A DNA stretch of 64,000 nucleotides. It comes from an uncultured bacterium. GTDB taxonomy: Bacteria; Vulcanimicrobiota; CADAWZ01. The translations under genes and the position numbers were made by a program. Below, one piece after another: positions 41,768 to 52,437 of this stretch; within the stretch, counting starts at the first letter, position 1; each line of letters starts with the position of its first letter. A model generated the notes under the pieces. It saw only the letters and a program-made list of their open reading frames with translations, was not told the DNA's origin and ran no database searches. Location of the stretch: contig CADASF010000006.1 of the NCBI GenBank assembly GCA_902790465.1, forward strand, positions 31,469-95,468. Reading direction: 5' to 3'.

Positions 41768-44164
41768 ATGCCAAAATACATATTGACATTAAATGTTGGT
41801 TCATCAGGAATTGATTCTTGTCTTTTTGATGAAAGTTTGCAATCAGTAGCAAATGTTTTTGTTCCTTTGTCAACTTATACTAGTGAGATACATCCAGATA
41901 CTTTGATAAATATGTTTATTGACAGTGTAAGAAGGCTTTTGATGAAAATGAAGTCAAAGCCTGGAACTGTTTCGGCTCTTTGTGTTACTGCAGAGCCTTA
42001 TTCTTATGTCTGTGTTGATAAAAATAACAATCCTATATCTTTGATATCTCTTTGGAGTGATGGAAAGAATTTAACAAAAAATGAATTAAAAGTTTTTGAA
42101 GGTAGGGAAGAAGAGTTTTATAAAAAAACAGGTTGTCCTTTATCTTCTGCTTTTCCATTTAAAAGAATGTATTGGTCAAAGTTGAGAAATTATGATAAGT
42201 TTATAGATACTTATAAGTTTTTGTCATTGAAAAGTTATTTAGTCGCCATTTTAACTAAACAATTTGTTGAAGATATTGCAACTGCTTCTTTATCTGGTTT
42301 ATTTGATATTAATGATAAATATTGGAGTTTTGATTCTTTAAGACTTCTTGAAATTACTGAAGCCAAGTTGCCTGTTTTAAAATCTCCTTATGATATTGTT
42401 GGTTGGCTTTATCCTGATATAGCTAAAAAATGTGGTTTAGGTGGTAAAGTTCCTGTTGTTTTGGGAATGTCTTCTGTTGCTGCCGTAAATTTGGCTTCTA
42501 GTGTTATTCCTTCAGAAGAAATATGTATTCACATGGATTATTGCACTTCTATGCAGGTTTTAGCTACGTCATTGCCACGAATTGCTGAAAATCAGTCATT
42601 ATGGTATTCCCTTGCAGATGAAATGACTTATATTTGGGGAGGGATAACAAATGCTGGAAATGGAATTATACGCAATTTTTTAAAAACTTTCTTTTCAGGT
42701 GGAATTGATCCAGACCTATTTAAAATGGAAATGGAAAAAAGATTTGCTAATCCAACTGATTTGATGTGTTTTCCTTTTTTCCATGGAGAGAGAACTCCTA
42801 TTTGGAACTCTTTAATTAGAGGATCATTTATAGGCATGGATTATAATACTTCTTCTTTTGATTTTATGGCCTCTATATTTGAAAGTATAGCTTTTTGTAT
42901 TTATAGTATATATAAACAGATGATTTCTATCGGGGGAAAATTTAAAAAAGTTAAATTTATAAATACATCTGGTCAATGGTCATTTTTTGTTCAGTTTTTA
43001 GCAAATATATTCAATAGAAATATAGAATATTCTGATTCACCTTCTATAGTTTGTTTGGGAGCAGCTATAGCTTCAAAAGTTGCTCTTGGCGAAAATGTAT
43101 CTGCAGCACAGTCAATTAAATCTGCTGGATTTAAACAGATAAGACCAGAAAATTCTATTTTTACCTCCATAAGTGAAAGATATGCTAATTGGTTAGAAGA
43201 ATTGAATTATCAATATAATTTAAATGGTAATTATTATATCGATAATAATCCATCTTCTTTTAAGAATAGTGATGATTATCCAGTTACATCTAATTTTCAG
43301 CAATCATCTAATAAGTTTCAAACTCAGCCTCTTATTTCTTCAGTTGAATTTAAATCATCTAAAAATATTCAATCAAAACAAAATGTTGAGGCGACATCTG
43401 CAAGAGTTTCAGATAAGAAAAAGTTAGGTTCTTTAAAAGTATATAGAATGCCTAATATATCATCTGTGAATGATAATCAAATGCAATCTAATATGGGTAT
43501 GCAAGGAAATCAAATGCAACAACAACGCATGCCTGCTCCTCCGCCTGTTCCTAATATGGCTCCGCCTCGTATTCCAAATATGCAGGCACCAGCTATACCA
43601 AGAATGCAGGCTCCTGCTCTTCCGCCTATGCCGAGAATGCAGGCTCCGCCAGGTATGCAGGCTCCGCCTCCTCCGCCTATGCCGAATATGCAGGCTCCGC
43701 CTCCTCCGCCTATGCCGAGTATGCAGGCTCCGCCTCCTCCGCCTATGCCGAGTATGCAGGCTCCGCCTCCTCCGCCTATGCCGAGTATGCAAGCTCCGCC
43801 TCCTCCGCCTATGCCGAGTATGCAGGCTCCACCTCCACCTCCGCCTATGCCGAGTATGCAGGCTCCGCCTCCTCCTCCGCCTATGCCGAGTATGCAGGCT
43901 CCGCCTCCTCCTCCGCCTATGCCGAGTATGCAGGCTCCGCCTCCACCTCCGCCTATGCCGAGTATGCAGGCTCCGCCTCCACCTCCGCCTATGCCGAGTA
44001 TGCAAGCTCCGCCTCCACCTCCACAGGGAATGGGTGGAGGATTGCCACCACCGCCTCCACCACCACAGGGAATGGGTGGAGGATTACCACCGCCGCCTCC
44101 ACCACCTCGAATGGGAGGAGGATTACCACCACCGCCTCCGCCACCTCCAGGGATGAGGCGTTAA
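41768..44164 (+). CDS. FGGY-family probable pseudokinase with FH1-like polyproline tail
   Basis: The start is ATG 41768 (GGAAGAG 6 bp upstream); the frame is open 45 codons further up with no RBS. 798 residues. Residues 1-485 are an FGGY carbohydrate-kinase fold (gluconate/xylulose kinase type; HGERTPIW and a late [12 protein letters not shown] motif). Two catalytic aspartates are missing: the DxGT Asp is Asn9 (LTLNVGSSG), and the base Asp of the GGGD motif is Ser236 ([11 protein letters not shown]). Residues ~490-600 form a Ser/Asn-rich linker; the tail (~605-798) is (M)[10 protein letters not shown] repeats ending [11 protein letters not shown]. Such tails resemble formin FH1 profilin/SH3-binding regions. 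It heads a four-gene operon. Confidence 0.75.
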   Translation: MPKYILTLNVGSSGIDSCLFDESLQSVANVFVPLSTYTSEIHPDTLINMFIDSVRRLLMKMKSKPGTVSALCVTAEPYSYVCVDKNNNPISLISLWSDGKNLTKNELKVFEGREEEFYKKTGCPLSSAFPFKRMYWSKLRNYDKFIDTYKFLSLKSYLVAILTKQFVEDIATASLSGLFDINDKYWSFDSLRLLEITEAKLPVLKSPYDIVGWLYPDIAKKCGLGGKVPVVLGMSSVAAVNLASSVIPSEEICIHMDYCTSMQVLATSLPRIAENQSLWYSLADEMTYIWGGITNAGNGIIRNFLKTFFSGGIDPDLFKMEMEKRFANPTDLMCFPFFHGERTPIWNSLIRGSFIGMDYNTSSFDFMASIFESIAFCIYSIYKQMISIGGKFKKVKFINTSGQWSFFVQFLANIFNRNIEYSDSPSIVCLGAAIASKVALGENVSAAQSIKSAGFKQIRPENSIFTSISERYANWLEELNYQYNLNGNYYIDNNPSSFKNSDDYPVTSNFQQSSNKFQTQPLISSVEFKSSKNIQSKQNVEATSARVSDKKKLGSLKVYRMPNISSVNDNQMQSNMGMQGNQMQQQRMPAPPPVPNMAPPRIPNMQAPAIPRMQAPALPPMPRMQAPPGMQAPPPPPMPNMQAPPPPPMPSMQAPPPPPMPSMQAPPPPPMPSMQAPPPPPMPSMQAPPPPPPMPSMQAPPPPPPMPSMQAPPPPPPMPSMQAPPPPPPMPSMQAPPPPPPMPSMQAPPPPPQGMGGGLPPPPPPPQGMGGGLPPPPPPPRMGGGLPPPPPPPPGMRR
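43652..44155 (+). repeat. In-frame proline-encoding tandem repeats (30-36 bp units)
   Basis: Roughly eleven units of the type ATGCAGGCTCCGCCTCC...ATGCCGAGT (about 30 bp, later 33 bp with an extra Pro codon), then three units coding for [13 protein letters not shown]. Near-identity of units and length steps by single proline codons indicate ongoing slippage or unequal recombination. Local GC is much higher than in the surroundings. Confidence 0.9.
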
Positions 44165-44190
44165 TTAGATAATTAAGTAAGGATAAATTT

Positions 44191-45633
44191 ATGGAATCTA
44201 TTTTATTTGATTTGAATCCTTCTATGAAGCAATTTACAGATAATGCTTTAAGAATGAATAATATGCTTCACAAGGCACAACATCATGAATCTAAAGCTAA
44301 AACATCTAAAGCTTCAAAAACAGCTGGTTCAAATATAGGAACAGATACAGCTTTTTCTGGAGATGATATGATGGGAGGCATGGATTTAGGAGATTATAGG
44401 GGAGGAGGTTCTTCTTCTTTTGAATCATTTAGACAGAGTGAAGATGATTCAGATTCTCCTGATAGAAAGCCACCAAATTTATCGGCTATGCTTTCATGCA
44501 TGAATAATAATTCTACTTCAGAATTGCCCAGTAATATTTATCAAGACCAGAAAGTTAATAATCAAGTTTTGCCTGTATCGGAAAATTCTTATAGACAAAA
44601 TGATTCAGAAAATAATTTAAGTGTAACTTCTCCAGAAAATAATAATGGAGATGTTTTGAGTGGGAATGACGATAAGAATTATTCTGAATCTCAAAATTCA
44701 CAAGAAATACCTCTTGCCCAAGAAGAGATTTTGAAAGAACATAATTTTTCTGTTGATGTCGAACCGACAAAAGAAACAAAAGAATCTGAATCAGATTCTG
44801 CTTCAACTGTATCTGAAAAAACAGAAAATAATAAAAAACATAAGAGTTCCAAATCTCAAGATCAAGTAGTAATATCTAAAGAACCTGAAAAGAAACAGGA
44901 AGAAAAGACTGAGCCGAAAGCTGAAGTTAAAAAAGAATCTGCTTGGAATTCTCTTCTTTCTTTTGATGAGGGATTTTTGATTGCAACAGATGAAAAATTT
45001 TTACAGTTAGGGGCGGTTGACGAAGTCAATCCAGAAGAACCAGAAGCTGTTTCTTTTGAGAAAGTTTCAGTGCCAGTAGTAGATACTTCTGTTTCTGAGG
45101 TTGAAATTTTGAATTCTATGATTCCTATAAATGCTTTTAGTGATTATGAACATTCAATGCTTGTATATTATTTGTCATTTTATGGAAAAAAGATATTGAA
45201 ATTGTGTGCTGATTTTGGAATAAAGATTCTTCCAAATGGTATGAATAGTTCTTTGGGTATATATTCAAAAAATGAAAAGACTTGTTTTATACTTCCAAGT
45301 TCTTTAAATTCAAATGAATTATTTATAGCTCCAAGATTATATATGGCTGTTGCTTTCGATCATGCACTTGGTGGAGAAGATTTTTCTTCAGAAAAATCAC
45401 CAGCTGTTTTAAGTAGTTGGCAGATGTGTAGAGATAGAATTAATGGACATTTATTCCAAGATATATTTTCTTCAAGCACTCCTTCAAGATATTTTGCCCA
45501 ATCTGTAGAATCTTTTTTGAGACAGAGAGATGAATGTCCCTATTCTTATTTTTTCAATCATGATCAACTTTATGATTATGACCGTTCAATGTTTTCTTAT
45601 GTAGAATATCTATTTAATCAGATGAAAGGTTAA
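44191..45633 (+). CDS. Low-complexity protein with a C-terminal, degenerate zinc-peptidase-like domain
   Basis: 480 residues, no signal peptide. Residues 1-300 are acidic, Ser/Glu/Lys-rich and probably disordered. The C-terminal ~180 residues are globular: YLSFYGKKILKLCADFGIKI, CFILPSSL, LYMAVAFDHALGGEDF, YFAQSVESFLRQ and YDRSMFSYVEYLF. This order resembles anthrax-lethal-factor-type (ATLF-like) metallopeptidase domains, in which HExxH sits at the AFDHA position and YFAEAF at YFAQSV, but the catalytic residues are absent. That assignment is tentative. 26 bp after the pseudokinase gene and 1 bp before the next gene, in one operon. Confidence 0.45.
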   Translation: MESILFDLNPSMKQFTDNALRMNNMLHKAQHHESKAKTSKASKTAGSNIGTDTAFSGDDMMGGMDLGDYRGGGSSSFESFRQSEDDSDSPDRKPPNLSAMLSCMNNNSTSELPSNIYQDQKVNNQVLPVSENSYRQNDSENNLSVTSPENNNGDVLSGNDDKNYSESQNSQEIPLAQEEILKEHNFSVDVEPTKETKESESDSASTVSEKTENNKKHKSSKSQDQVVISKEPEKKQEEKTEPKAEVKKESAWNSLLSFDEGFLIATDEKFLQLGAVDEVNPEEPEAVSFEKVSVPVVDTSVSEVEILNSMIPINAFSDYEHSMLVYYLSFYGKKILKLCADFGIKILPNGMNSSLGIYSKNEKTCFILPSSLNSNELFIAPRLYMAVAFDHALGGEDFSSEKSPAVLSSWQMCRDRINGHLFQDIFSSSTPSRYFAQSVESFLRQRDECPYSYFFNHDQLYDYDRSMFSYVEYLFNQMKG

Positions 45634-45634
45634 C

Positions 45635-45952
45635 ATGTGTCAACTATTGATTTATCCACTTGTAAGAAGCAGTATTGGATATATTCCAGATGAAAATTCA
45701 CTTATTGCAAAAGTTACATTGGCAGAAGATGGAATATTTTATACTGAATGTGTTGATTGGGCTTTGAAAGAAAAAATAAATTCCATATTTAATACTCCGA
45801 TTTATGTAAGAAAATCAAATATGGATAACAACTATTTTTCTTTTGAATATTCAATTTTAAATCCTTCTAAGGGAGAGTTTTTGGAAGAAATTCTCTATAG
45901 GCTTACTCTTTATAATTTATGGGGAAAATATTATGTTCCCAAAAAAGATTAA
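45635..45952 (+). CDS. Small hypothetical protein
   Basis: 105 residues, ATG 1 bp after the previous stop with GAAAGG at 45624-45629. No signal peptide, no family recognised; mixed alpha/beta composition (SIGYIPDENSLIAKVTL, ECVDWALKEKINSIF, EFLEEILYRLTLYNLWG). Its last 20 bp overlap the start of the next gene. Operon position ties it to the pseudokinase and the YkgJ-type protein. Confidence 0.6.
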   Translation: MCQLLIYPLVRSSIGYIPDENSLIAKVTLAEDGIFYTECVDWALKEKINSIFNTPIYVRKSNMDNNYFSFEYSILNPSKGEFLEEILYRLTLYNLWGKYYVPKKD

Positions 45953-46211
45953 TTTTGAAGACCTTCCATGTGCTAAATGCAAAGACCATTGTTGTGAAAA
46001 GTTTTTTATTATATTGACAGGTGTGAAAGATAAAGATTGGATAAAATGGCTAGCTTATCATGAGGGAGTAGATGTGAAGAGGCTTGACAAAGAAAATATT
46101 CAAGTTTGGATTAACAATAAATGTTCTTATCTAAATGAGGATAAGTCATGTTCAATATATAATAAACGACCTGATGTGTGTAGAAAATTTCAATGTCCAT
46201 ATAAAAAGTGA
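45933..46211 (+). CDS. YkgJ-family Cys-cluster (CxxCxxxCC) protein
   Basis: 92 residues beginning inside the previous gene. Conserved cysteines: LPCAKCKDHCC near the N-terminus, KCSYL..DKSCSIYNKRPDVCRKFQC at the C-terminus, the arrangement of the YkgJ/UPF0153 family, thought to bind zinc or an iron-sulfur cluster. Shorter than most members. Last gene of the 41768-46211 operon. The role is unknown; in some bacteria family members accompany modification enzymes. Confidence 0.75.
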   Translation: MFPKKINFEDLPCAKCKDHCCEKFFIILTGVKDKDWIKWLAYHEGVDVKRLDKENIQVWINNKCSYLNEDKSCSIYNKRPDVCRKFQCPYKK

Positions 46212-46224
46212 GTTTTTTAGCTTT

Positions 46225-46356
46225 TTATTAACTTGGAAATTAAATAATTAGTGCAAAGAGAAAGTAATTGCAAAATTAATAACAAAAATTGATTTCTTAA
46301 AAAAAGACACCACACAAAAGTTGCTAATTCAAATTATTTAATATCTGACTTATTAA
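46225..46356. mobile_element. MITE-like element, copy A (132 bp)
   Basis: Imperfect ~25-bp terminal inverted repeats: left TTATTAACTTGG...TTAAATAATT (46225-46249), right its complement (46331-46356). The right end shares CACAAAAGTTGC followed by TAATTCAAATTATTTA with copy B at 53207-53402. No ORF. It fills the 220-bp gap before dgt. Confidence 0.7.
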
Positions 46357-46430
46357 CTTGCTTTAAAATATATTTTCTTTATCAATTTAGAAAATAAGAC
46401 TGAATAAGTTTAAAAAGTGAAAAATAAAAT

Positions 46431-47534
46431 ATGAAATGGGGTGATTTTGTGTCTAAATTTGATAATCTGTCAATAAGAGAACGATTTGAACATCGTGAAG
46501 TTGCTCTTCTATCAAAAAGAGCTTGTCTTTCGATAAATTCAAAAGGCAGAAAAGTTTTTGAAGAAAAATGTTCTACAAGAACAGATTTTCAAAGAGATAG
46601 GGATAGAATTATTTATTCAAAAGCCTTTAAAAGACTTAAACACAAAACACAATGTTTCATATATCCAGAAGGAGATTATTTTAGGACAAGACTTACACAT
46701 ACACTTGAAGTTACACAGATTGGAAGATCTATTGCAAGAGCATTAAATTTAAATGAAGATTTGACAGAAGCAATAGGTCTTGGTCATGATTTAGGACATG
46801 CTCCATTTGGACATGCAGGCGAAAAAATACTCGATTCAATTTTGACTTCAATTTCTCCAAATGAGCGTTTCAGACACAATGAACAGTCTTTGAGAGTCGT
46901 AGATGTCCTTGAAAATAATAGAAAAGGATTAAACTTGACTTATGAAGTCAGAAATGGAATTTTAAAACATACTAAAGGTCGTTCTGATTTGCATGTTGGA
47001 GATTCTGATAAATCATTTATGCCATGCACTCTTGAAGGCAGAATAATAAGAATTTCCGACAGGGTTGGATATTTAAATCACGATATAGATGATTCTATTA
47101 TGGCAGGGATTATAAAAGAATCCGATCTTCCAAAAGAAGTTGTTAAAGAAATTGGTTCAACATCTTCTCAACGACTAAATGCGATGATTTCAGATATTAT
47201 AAACATGAGTTTAGAAAAAGATGACATATACATGAGTGAAAAAATGTATGAATGTTTAAATATTTTGAAAGAATTTATGTTTCAAAGAGTTTATACAGAC
47301 CCTAATGCAAAATTAGAGGAAGTAAAAGCAAGAAGAATGTTGGAAAGTATGTTTGAATATTTTAGAAAAAATCCAAATAAAATTCCAAGCGATTTTTTAA
47401 ATGATGATATATCTCTTGAAAGAAGTATATCTGATTATATATCTGGAATGAGTGATTCTTTTGCAATTTATACTTATGAAGAGATATTTATTCCAAAAGT
47501 TTGGGATTTTTCTGTTTTAAAACGTGAAAATTGA
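46431..47534 (+). CDS. dgt: dGTP triphosphohydrolase (dGTPase-like HD protein)
   Basis: 367 residues. HD-domain metal motif: RTRLTHTLEVTQIGRSIARAL, then GLGHDLGHAPFGHAGE (HD pair) and a later DRVGYLNHDIDD. Opening IRERFEHREVALLSKRACLS and RTDFQRDRDRIIYSKAFKRL are typical of dGTPase-like proteins; the enzyme cleaves dNTPs to nucleosides plus triphosphate. ATG 46431 lacks an RBS, whereas GTG 46449 has GGGGTG 5 bp upstream and begins closer to family members, so translation may start there (361 residues). The stop overlaps the dnaG ATG by one base: a dgt-dnaG-rpoD operon. Confidence 0.9.
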   Translation: MKWGDFVSKFDNLSIRERFEHREVALLSKRACLSINSKGRKVFEEKCSTRTDFQRDRDRIIYSKAFKRLKHKTQCFIYPEGDYFRTRLTHTLEVTQIGRSIARALNLNEDLTEAIGLGHDLGHAPFGHAGEKILDSILTSISPNERFRHNEQSLRVVDVLENNRKGLNLTYEVRNGILKHTKGRSDLHVGDSDKSFMPCTLEGRIIRISDRVGYLNHDIDDSIMAGIIKESDLPKEVVKEIGSTSSQRLNAMISDIINMSLEKDDIYMSEKMYECLNILKEFMFQRVYTDPNAKLEEVKARRMLESMFEYFRKNPNKIPSDFLNDDISLERSISDYISGMSDSFAIYTYEEIFIPKVWDFSVLKREN

Positions 47535-49288
47535 TGAATGAACAATTAAAAGAAAAAGTAAATGAAGTTTTACAAGCCGTAAAAATTGAAGAAGTTATTT
47601 CTGATTACATACAACTAAAAAGAGTCGGAAAAAGGTATGCTGGAGTTTGTCCATTTCATAATGATAGAGACCCTTCTCTCTCTGTAAATACGGAAAAAGG
47701 TTTTTTTCACTGTTTTGGTTGTGGAGTTGGCGGAAATGCAATCAATTTTGTAATGAAAGCAGAAAATATTTCCTTCAAAGAGGCACTTGCAAAAGTTGCT
47801 TCAAAGGCTGGAATAAAAATAGATATTTCTGTTGAAAAATCTGCAGAACAGATAAAAACTGAAAATATAGAGAAAATAATAAGAGAATCTGCACTATTTT
47901 ATTTCAATAATTTACAATCAGGTAATTATCCAAATAATTTTGAATATCTTGAGAAAAGAGGTATATCTAAAGAAACAATTAGGCGTTTTGGAATTGGTTG
48001 TTCGCCAATAGGAAGAGCAAATTTAGTCTATTATCTGCAACAAAAAGGTTATGCTATTGACGATATAATTGATTCTGGAATGGCTACAAAATATGATGAT
48101 GGAAATGTTTCAGATTGTTTTAGAGGAAGAATTACAATTCCCATTGTAAACTATTTGGGCAAATTTGTAGCAATGGGCGGACGAACTCTTGACAGTGCCT
48201 ATTCAAAATATATAAATTCTCAAGAAACAGTTATTTTTTCTAAAGGGAAAAATTTTTTTGGCTTGAATTTGTCAAAGTCATATATTCAGAGAAAAAATTG
48301 TGCCATTGTTGTTGAAGGATATTTTGATATGATTTCACTTTGGCAACATGGAATAAATAATGCCTGTGCTTCCATGGGTACATCTTTGACATCAATGCAG
48401 GCTTCTCTTTTGAGGAAATTTACATCAAATGCTATCTTGATGTATGATTCTGATTCAGCAGGAAAATCGGCTTCAGATAGGAATCTTGAGATTTTTTACA
48501 ATGTTGGAATAACTCCTAAAGTGGCTATCTTGCCAGAAGGATATGATCCTGACCTCTATGTAAGAGAATTTGGGGCTGAAGGAATAGAAAAAATTGTTGA
48601 AAATTCGCTAGATATAATGGATTTTTATATAAGCGAATTGAAGGTAAAATGTGATCTGTCAACACCTACTGGCAAATCTGAATTTGCAAATAAGACATTG
48701 ACACATTTAATAAAATTGAATGATCCTGTTATCGTTTCAGAATATTTAAAGAAAATTGCTGAAGAATCTCAGACTTCTGAAGAAGTTTTGAGGAAAATGA
48801 TAACAGGAAAATCTGATATAACTCCTAAAAATTTTTTTAAAAATAATAATATCTCATCTATAGAAGAAGAAATTTTATCAGTGTTATTCCGTTATCCAAA
48901 ATTTCTTCCTGATGTTGTAGATATAATGAATTCTGTAGATTTTAAAGATAAAAATCTCAAAAAAATATATGATATATTGATTTTAATAGAACCAAATTCT
49001 CCACTAACAATGGAAGATTTTTCTGCTTATGTAGAAGAAGAAGGATTAATAAATAAAATAATTGAATTGTTAATTTCTGAAAATAGTGGAGTAGATAATG
49101 AAGATTCAGCGAAAATACTTATAGATGAATTAAAAAATAAATTATCTGAAAAAATTTTGAAAGAAAAATTCGCTGTATTAAAAAAAGAAGTTGAGGAAGC
49201 TTTGATCAATAATACAATAGATCGTAATGATGAACGATTTATAGAATATCAACGGCTTTATCGTCATTTTAAAGGGAGAAGAACATGA
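47534..49288 (+). CDS. dnaG: DNA primase
   Basis: 584 residues from ATG 47534 (TGATG overlap with dgt). The zinc-binding CHC2 domain has [13 protein letters not shown]...[11 protein letters not shown]; the catalytic core has the Toprim motifs [12 protein letters not shown] and [12 protein letters not shown]; the C-terminal helicase-binding domain (about 430-584) is weakly conserved. Synthesises RNA primers for lagging-strand replication, with DnaB. Its stop overlaps the rpoD ATG by 4 bp. Part of the macromolecular synthesis operon, here with dgt in place of rpsU. Confidence 0.95.
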   Translation: MNEQLKEKVNEVLQAVKIEEVISDYIQLKRVGKRYAGVCPFHNDRDPSLSVNTEKGFFHCFGCGVGGNAINFVMKAENISFKEALAKVASKAGIKIDISVEKSAEQIKTENIEKIIRESALFYFNNLQSGNYPNNFEYLEKRGISKETIRRFGIGCSPIGRANLVYYLQQKGYAIDDIIDSGMATKYDDGNVSDCFRGRITIPIVNYLGKFVAMGGRTLDSAYSKYINSQETVIFSKGKNFFGLNLSKSYIQRKNCAIVVEGYFDMISLWQHGINNACASMGTSLTSMQASLLRKFTSNAILMYDSDSAGKSASDRNLEIFYNVGITPKVAILPEGYDPDLYVREFGAEGIEKIVENSLDIMDFYISELKVKCDLSTPTGKSEFANKTLTHLIKLNDPVIVSEYLKKIAEESQTSEEVLRKMITGKSDITPKNFFKNNNISSIEEEILSVLFRYPKFLPDVVDIMNSVDFKDKNLKKIYDILILIEPNSPLTMEDFSAYVEEEGLINKIIELLISENSGVDNEDSAKILIDELKNKLSEKILKEKFAVLKKEVEEALINNTIDRNDERFIEYQRLYRHFKGRRT

Positions 49289-50871
49289 GGAAAGATAAAC
49301 CACCAGTAGAATTGCCACCGCCACCACTTACTGAACCGTCTCCCGAGGTTAAAAAAATCCTTGAGGAAGGACGCAAAAAGGGTGTTTTAACTTATGAAGA
49401 AATAATAGATATTCTTTCCGTAAAAGCAGACATCAGCCCAGAACAACTTGAAGATATTTTAGAGCGTCTTGTTCACGAAGGTATAGAAGTCGTTGAATCA
49501 AAAGTACCTGAAGTACCAGATTCTGATTTAACAGACGATGATGCTTGGACAGGTGGAATAGCCATTGACGATCCTGTGAGAATGTATTTAAAAGAGATCG
49601 GTAGAGTTCCATTGCTTTCACAGGAAGAAGAAACAGAAAAAGCTAAAAAAATCGAAGAAGGAGAAAATGCAAGCAAAAATCTCGTTATGATTAATGATGT
49701 TTGGGATTTAGTTTGTGATGAATTTTCTTCTAAATTTGGAGTTGATTTTTCTAGTATAAAAGAAACACACAGAGAAATAAATCTTGATGATGAAGAACAG
49801 GATTCTTATTCTGTTCCTTCAGAAGAAAATCAGCTACTTGAAAAAGTAAAACATGCAAGATTTTCTTCCCATTTCCCAGAAGAAAGGCTTGATATTCTTG
49901 AGGGAAATAAACCTATTGCCGATGCTTGGAATTCTGCTTTTGAAAAGTATGTAAAACATTTGAAAGATACAGGAGATCTTGAAAATTATACACATATACA
50001 AGCCCTTGAAAGAATAAAAAATTTGGGTAAGAAAGCAAAGAGAGCTCTTATTGAAGCAAATTTGCGTTTAGTTGTAAGTATTGCAAAAAAATATGTCAGT
50101 AGAGGAATGTTATTTCTCGACTTGATTCAAGAGGGAAATTTAGGTCTTATAAGAGCAGTTGAAAAATTCAATCACCGTAAAGGATATAAATTCAGCACTT
50201 ATGCAACTTGGTGGATAAGGCAGGCGATTACAAGAGCATTGGCTGATCAAGCTCGTACAATCAGGATTCCTGTTCACATGGTTGAGACAATGAATCGTCT
50301 TGTAAAAGTCTCAAGACATCTTCTCCAAGAAAATGGTAGAGATCCTTCTGTTGAAGAGATTACAAGAGAGATGTTCCCTGTTGACAAGGAAGAAATCAGA
50401 GTTCAGGTCTCAAAGATTGAAAATGCTCGTGGCGACTTACTTCCATTGGATCATCCTAAAGTTATTGAAGAAATTCAAAAAAGAGAAAAATATTCGCAAG
50501 AGAGAGTTAGAGATATTATGAAGGTTCTTCAAGAACCAATTTCACTTGAAACTCCTATTGGTGAAGAAGAAGATTCTCATTTGGGAGATTTTATAGAGGA
50601 TTCAGATGCTATTGCTCCTGCAGAAGCAGCTTCATCTCTCCTTTTGCGTGAAAAAATGGAAGATGTTTTGCAATATTTGACTTCAAGAGAAAAGAAAGTT
50701 CTTCAGTTGAGATTTGGACTTGAAGATGGAAGACCAAGAACACTTGAAGAGGTTGGACAGGAATTTGGAGTTACAAGAGAGCGGATAAGACAAATTGAAG
50801 CAAAGGCACTTCGTAAACTTCGTCATCCAACGAGAAGTCATTGGTTAAAAGATTATTGGATGGGACAGTAA
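49285..50871 (+). CDS. rpoD: Primary sigma factor RpoD (sigma-70)
   Basis: 528 residues. Region 1.1 (about 18-75), region 1.2 ([21 protein letters not shown]), a short non-conserved insert, region 2 ([40 protein letters not shown]), region 3 ([19 protein letters not shown]) and region 4 ([40 protein letters not shown]). This is the housekeeping sigma, consistent with the TTGATA/TATAAT promoters found in the window. Overlaps dnaG by 4 bp; a terminator follows. Confidence 0.97.
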   Translation: MRKDKPPVELPPPPLTEPSPEVKKILEEGRKKGVLTYEEIIDILSVKADISPEQLEDILERLVHEGIEVVESKVPEVPDSDLTDDDAWTGGIAIDDPVRMYLKEIGRVPLLSQEEETEKAKKIEEGENASKNLVMINDVWDLVCDEFSSKFGVDFSSIKETHREINLDDEEQDSYSVPSEENQLLEKVKHARFSSHFPEERLDILEGNKPIADAWNSAFEKYVKHLKDTGDLENYTHIQALERIKNLGKKAKRALIEANLRLVVSIAKKYVSRGMLFLDLIQEGNLGLIRAVEKFNHRKGYKFSTYATWWIRQAITRALADQARTIRIPVHMVETMNRLVKVSRHLLQENGRDPSVEEITREMFPVDKEEIRVQVSKIENARGDLLPLDHPKVIEEIQKREKYSQERVRDIMKVLQEPISLETPIGEEEDSHLGDFIEDSDAIAPAEAASSLLLREKMEDVLQYLTSREKKVLQLRFGLEDGRPRTLEEVGQEFGVTRERIRQIEAKALRKLRHPTRSHWLKDYWMGQ

Positions 50872-50879
50872 AATCAATG

Positions 50880-50912
50880 AGGGAACTTAAAATAGGTTCC
50901 CTTTTTTTTTAA
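50880..50912 (+). terminator. Terminator of dgt-dnaG-rpoD
   Basis: AGGGAAC...GTTCCCT hairpin with a run of T. Confidence 0.92.
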
Positions 50913-50922
50913 GGAGATAATG

Positions 50923-51603
50923 GTGAAAAAAATAAAAATTTTATTTGTTACTTTGTTGTTTTTGTTAATTCCTGTTTGTGCATGTGCAAATGAAGTTAAT
51001 GAAAAAATTGTTGACTGCATGAAAAAAATGAGTGCAGTTCAAAGTTATGTCGAATTTTATTATATGAGTACAGGAAATTATCCACAAAGTCTTAAAGACT
51101 TGAATTACATATTTAACAGTGATGTAAAAAAAGATAGTGAAAGAATAGTTTTTCCAAATGATCCTGCAACAGGAAAGCCATTTGTGTATAAAGTTTCAAC
51201 AGATTTAAAATCTTATGTTTTATCAGTTCCAGACCCTTCACTCTATAAAGTAAATAAAATAGAGATGAAAAATGTAGAATGGGCATGGATGAATAGTGTT
51301 GCAACTCAAATTAATGTAGAAACTAAAAGTGAGTTATGTGGTAAATATATGACTGGAATTGTTCAAGTCGCAAAGAAATATCAAGAAGATAAGAATAAAC
51401 TTCCTTCAAAAATTGAAGATTTAGTTCCAAATTATATTAAGGCTATTCCAAAGTGCCCTCTTTGTGGCAAAGATTATTCATTGAAATTGACTTCATCAGA
51501 CTTGATTATATATTGTCCTTCTCCTAAATCACATAGTTGTGAATCATTTCACTATTCATTGAAAAAAGGAATGATAGTTAGACCATTGGAAAAGAAGAAA
51601 TAA
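50923..51603 (+). CDS. Exported protein with two pseudopilin-like segments
   Basis: GTG 50923 is 6 bp after AAGGAG; ATG 50920 one codon earlier is too close to the RBS. 226 residues: signal peptide (KILFVTLLFLLIPVCACA), then two related segments, VQSYVEFYYMSTGNYPQSLKDL...FPNDPATGKPFVYK (about 38-95) and VAKKYQEDKNKLPSKIEDLVP...CPLCGKDYSL (about 145-190). The first matches the globular part of type II secretion pseudopilins (GxYPxSLxDL...DPxxGxP), without a type IV pilin N-terminus. The second has a CxxC and later Cys pair. Function unknown. Confidence 0.55.
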   Translation: MKKIKILFVTLLFLLIPVCACANEVNEKIVDCMKKMSAVQSYVEFYYMSTGNYPQSLKDLNYIFNSDVKKDSERIVFPNDPATGKPFVYKVSTDLKSYVLSVPDPSLYKVNKIEMKNVEWAWMNSVATQINVETKSELCGKYMTGIVQVAKKYQEDKNKLPSKIEDLVPNYIKAIPKCPLCGKDYSLKLTSSDLIIYCPSPKSHSCESFHYSLKKGMIVRPLEKKK

Positions 51604-51604
51604 A

Positions 51605-51642
51605 AAAAATGGGGTATTTTTTATATACCCCATTTTTTTTTA
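51605..51642. terminator. Bidirectional terminator
   Basis: AAATGGGGTAT...ATACCCCATTT stem flanked by A and T runs, between convergent genes ending at 51603 and 51640. Confidence 0.92.
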
Positions 51643-52437
51643 GAATGTAATTAATTTTACATTTTCAATTTCTTTATTTAACAAAAGCGAAGCAGTTGAT
51701 TTAAATTTTTCAGGATTAGAACTTACGCAGTAAATATCTTCTTTTTTATCTTCGCCTTTATTTTCCAAATTGTTTTCTTTTAGTATTTGAGCAAGTTCTT
51801 TTGCAGTTTCTTTTGCAGGGTTTATTATTTTTATTTTGTTTTTACAGGCTTTTTGTATTTCTTTTTCAAGAAATGGATAATGAGTACAACCCAAAATCAA
51901 TGTATCTAACTCAATATTGTCAAAAGCTGCTAAGTATTTGTTAATACATCTTTCGACTTCTGGTCCTTCTATTAAACCACTTTCTACAAGTGGAACAAAA
52001 TCGGGACATGCCTTTCCTATGATTCCATGTTTTCCATTTGACATTTCTTGCATTAGTTTGTCATGAACTCCGCTTTCAACAGTAACATTGTTAGCAAATA
52101 GTCCTGCTTTTTCTGCTTTCATTATTTTTAGTGCTTCCCTGATTCCAGGTTTTATAACACCAATTATTGGAAAATCAAAGCATGGTTTTGCTTTGTCTAA
52201 AACTATTGCAGAAGATGTGTTACATGCAAAAACTACAGCTTTTACTTTTTGAGTTTTTAGATATTTTAGAATTTCAAAAACAAAAAGTCTTATTTGAGAA
52301 GGTGATTTACTTCCATAAGGGACATTTGCTGTATCTCCAAAATAAATTAATTGTTCATTAGGGAGAATTTTTTTTATTTCTTTTAAAACTGAAAGACCTC
52401 CTACACCTGAATCAAGAACTCCTATAGGTGCATTCAT
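51640..52437 (-). CDS. murI: Glutamate racemase
   Basis: 265 residues; converts L- to D-glutamate for peptidoglycan. Signature motifs: IGVLDSGVGGLSVLKEIKK, YFGDTANVPYG, catalytic Cys in VVFACNTSSA and the second catalytic Cys in LILGCTHYPFLEKEI. Complete length. ATG 52437; a weak GTGAATT-type leader precedes it. Its presence implies a peptidoglycan wall. The only minus-strand gene between 41515 and the window end. Confidence 0.96.
   Translation of the reverse strand: MNAPIGVLDSGVGGLSVLKEIKKILPNEQLIYFGDTANVPYGSKSPSQIRLFVFEILKYLKTQKVKAVVFACNTSSAIVLDKAKPCFDFPIIGVIKPGIREALKIMKAEKAGLFANNVTVESGVHDKLMQEMSNGKHGIIGKACPDFVPLVESGLIEGPEVERCINKYLAAFDNIELDTLILGCTHYPFLEKEIQKACKNKIKIINPAKETAKELAQILKENNLENKGEDKKEDIYCVSSNPEKFKSTASLLLNKEIENVKLITF

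Noticed and set aside
43460..44005. Arg/His-rich minus-strand frame and Leu/Arg-rich + frame over the proline repeats
   Set aside because: Alternative readings of the proline-coding tandem repeat; the FGGY-tail frame is continuous with a real domain.
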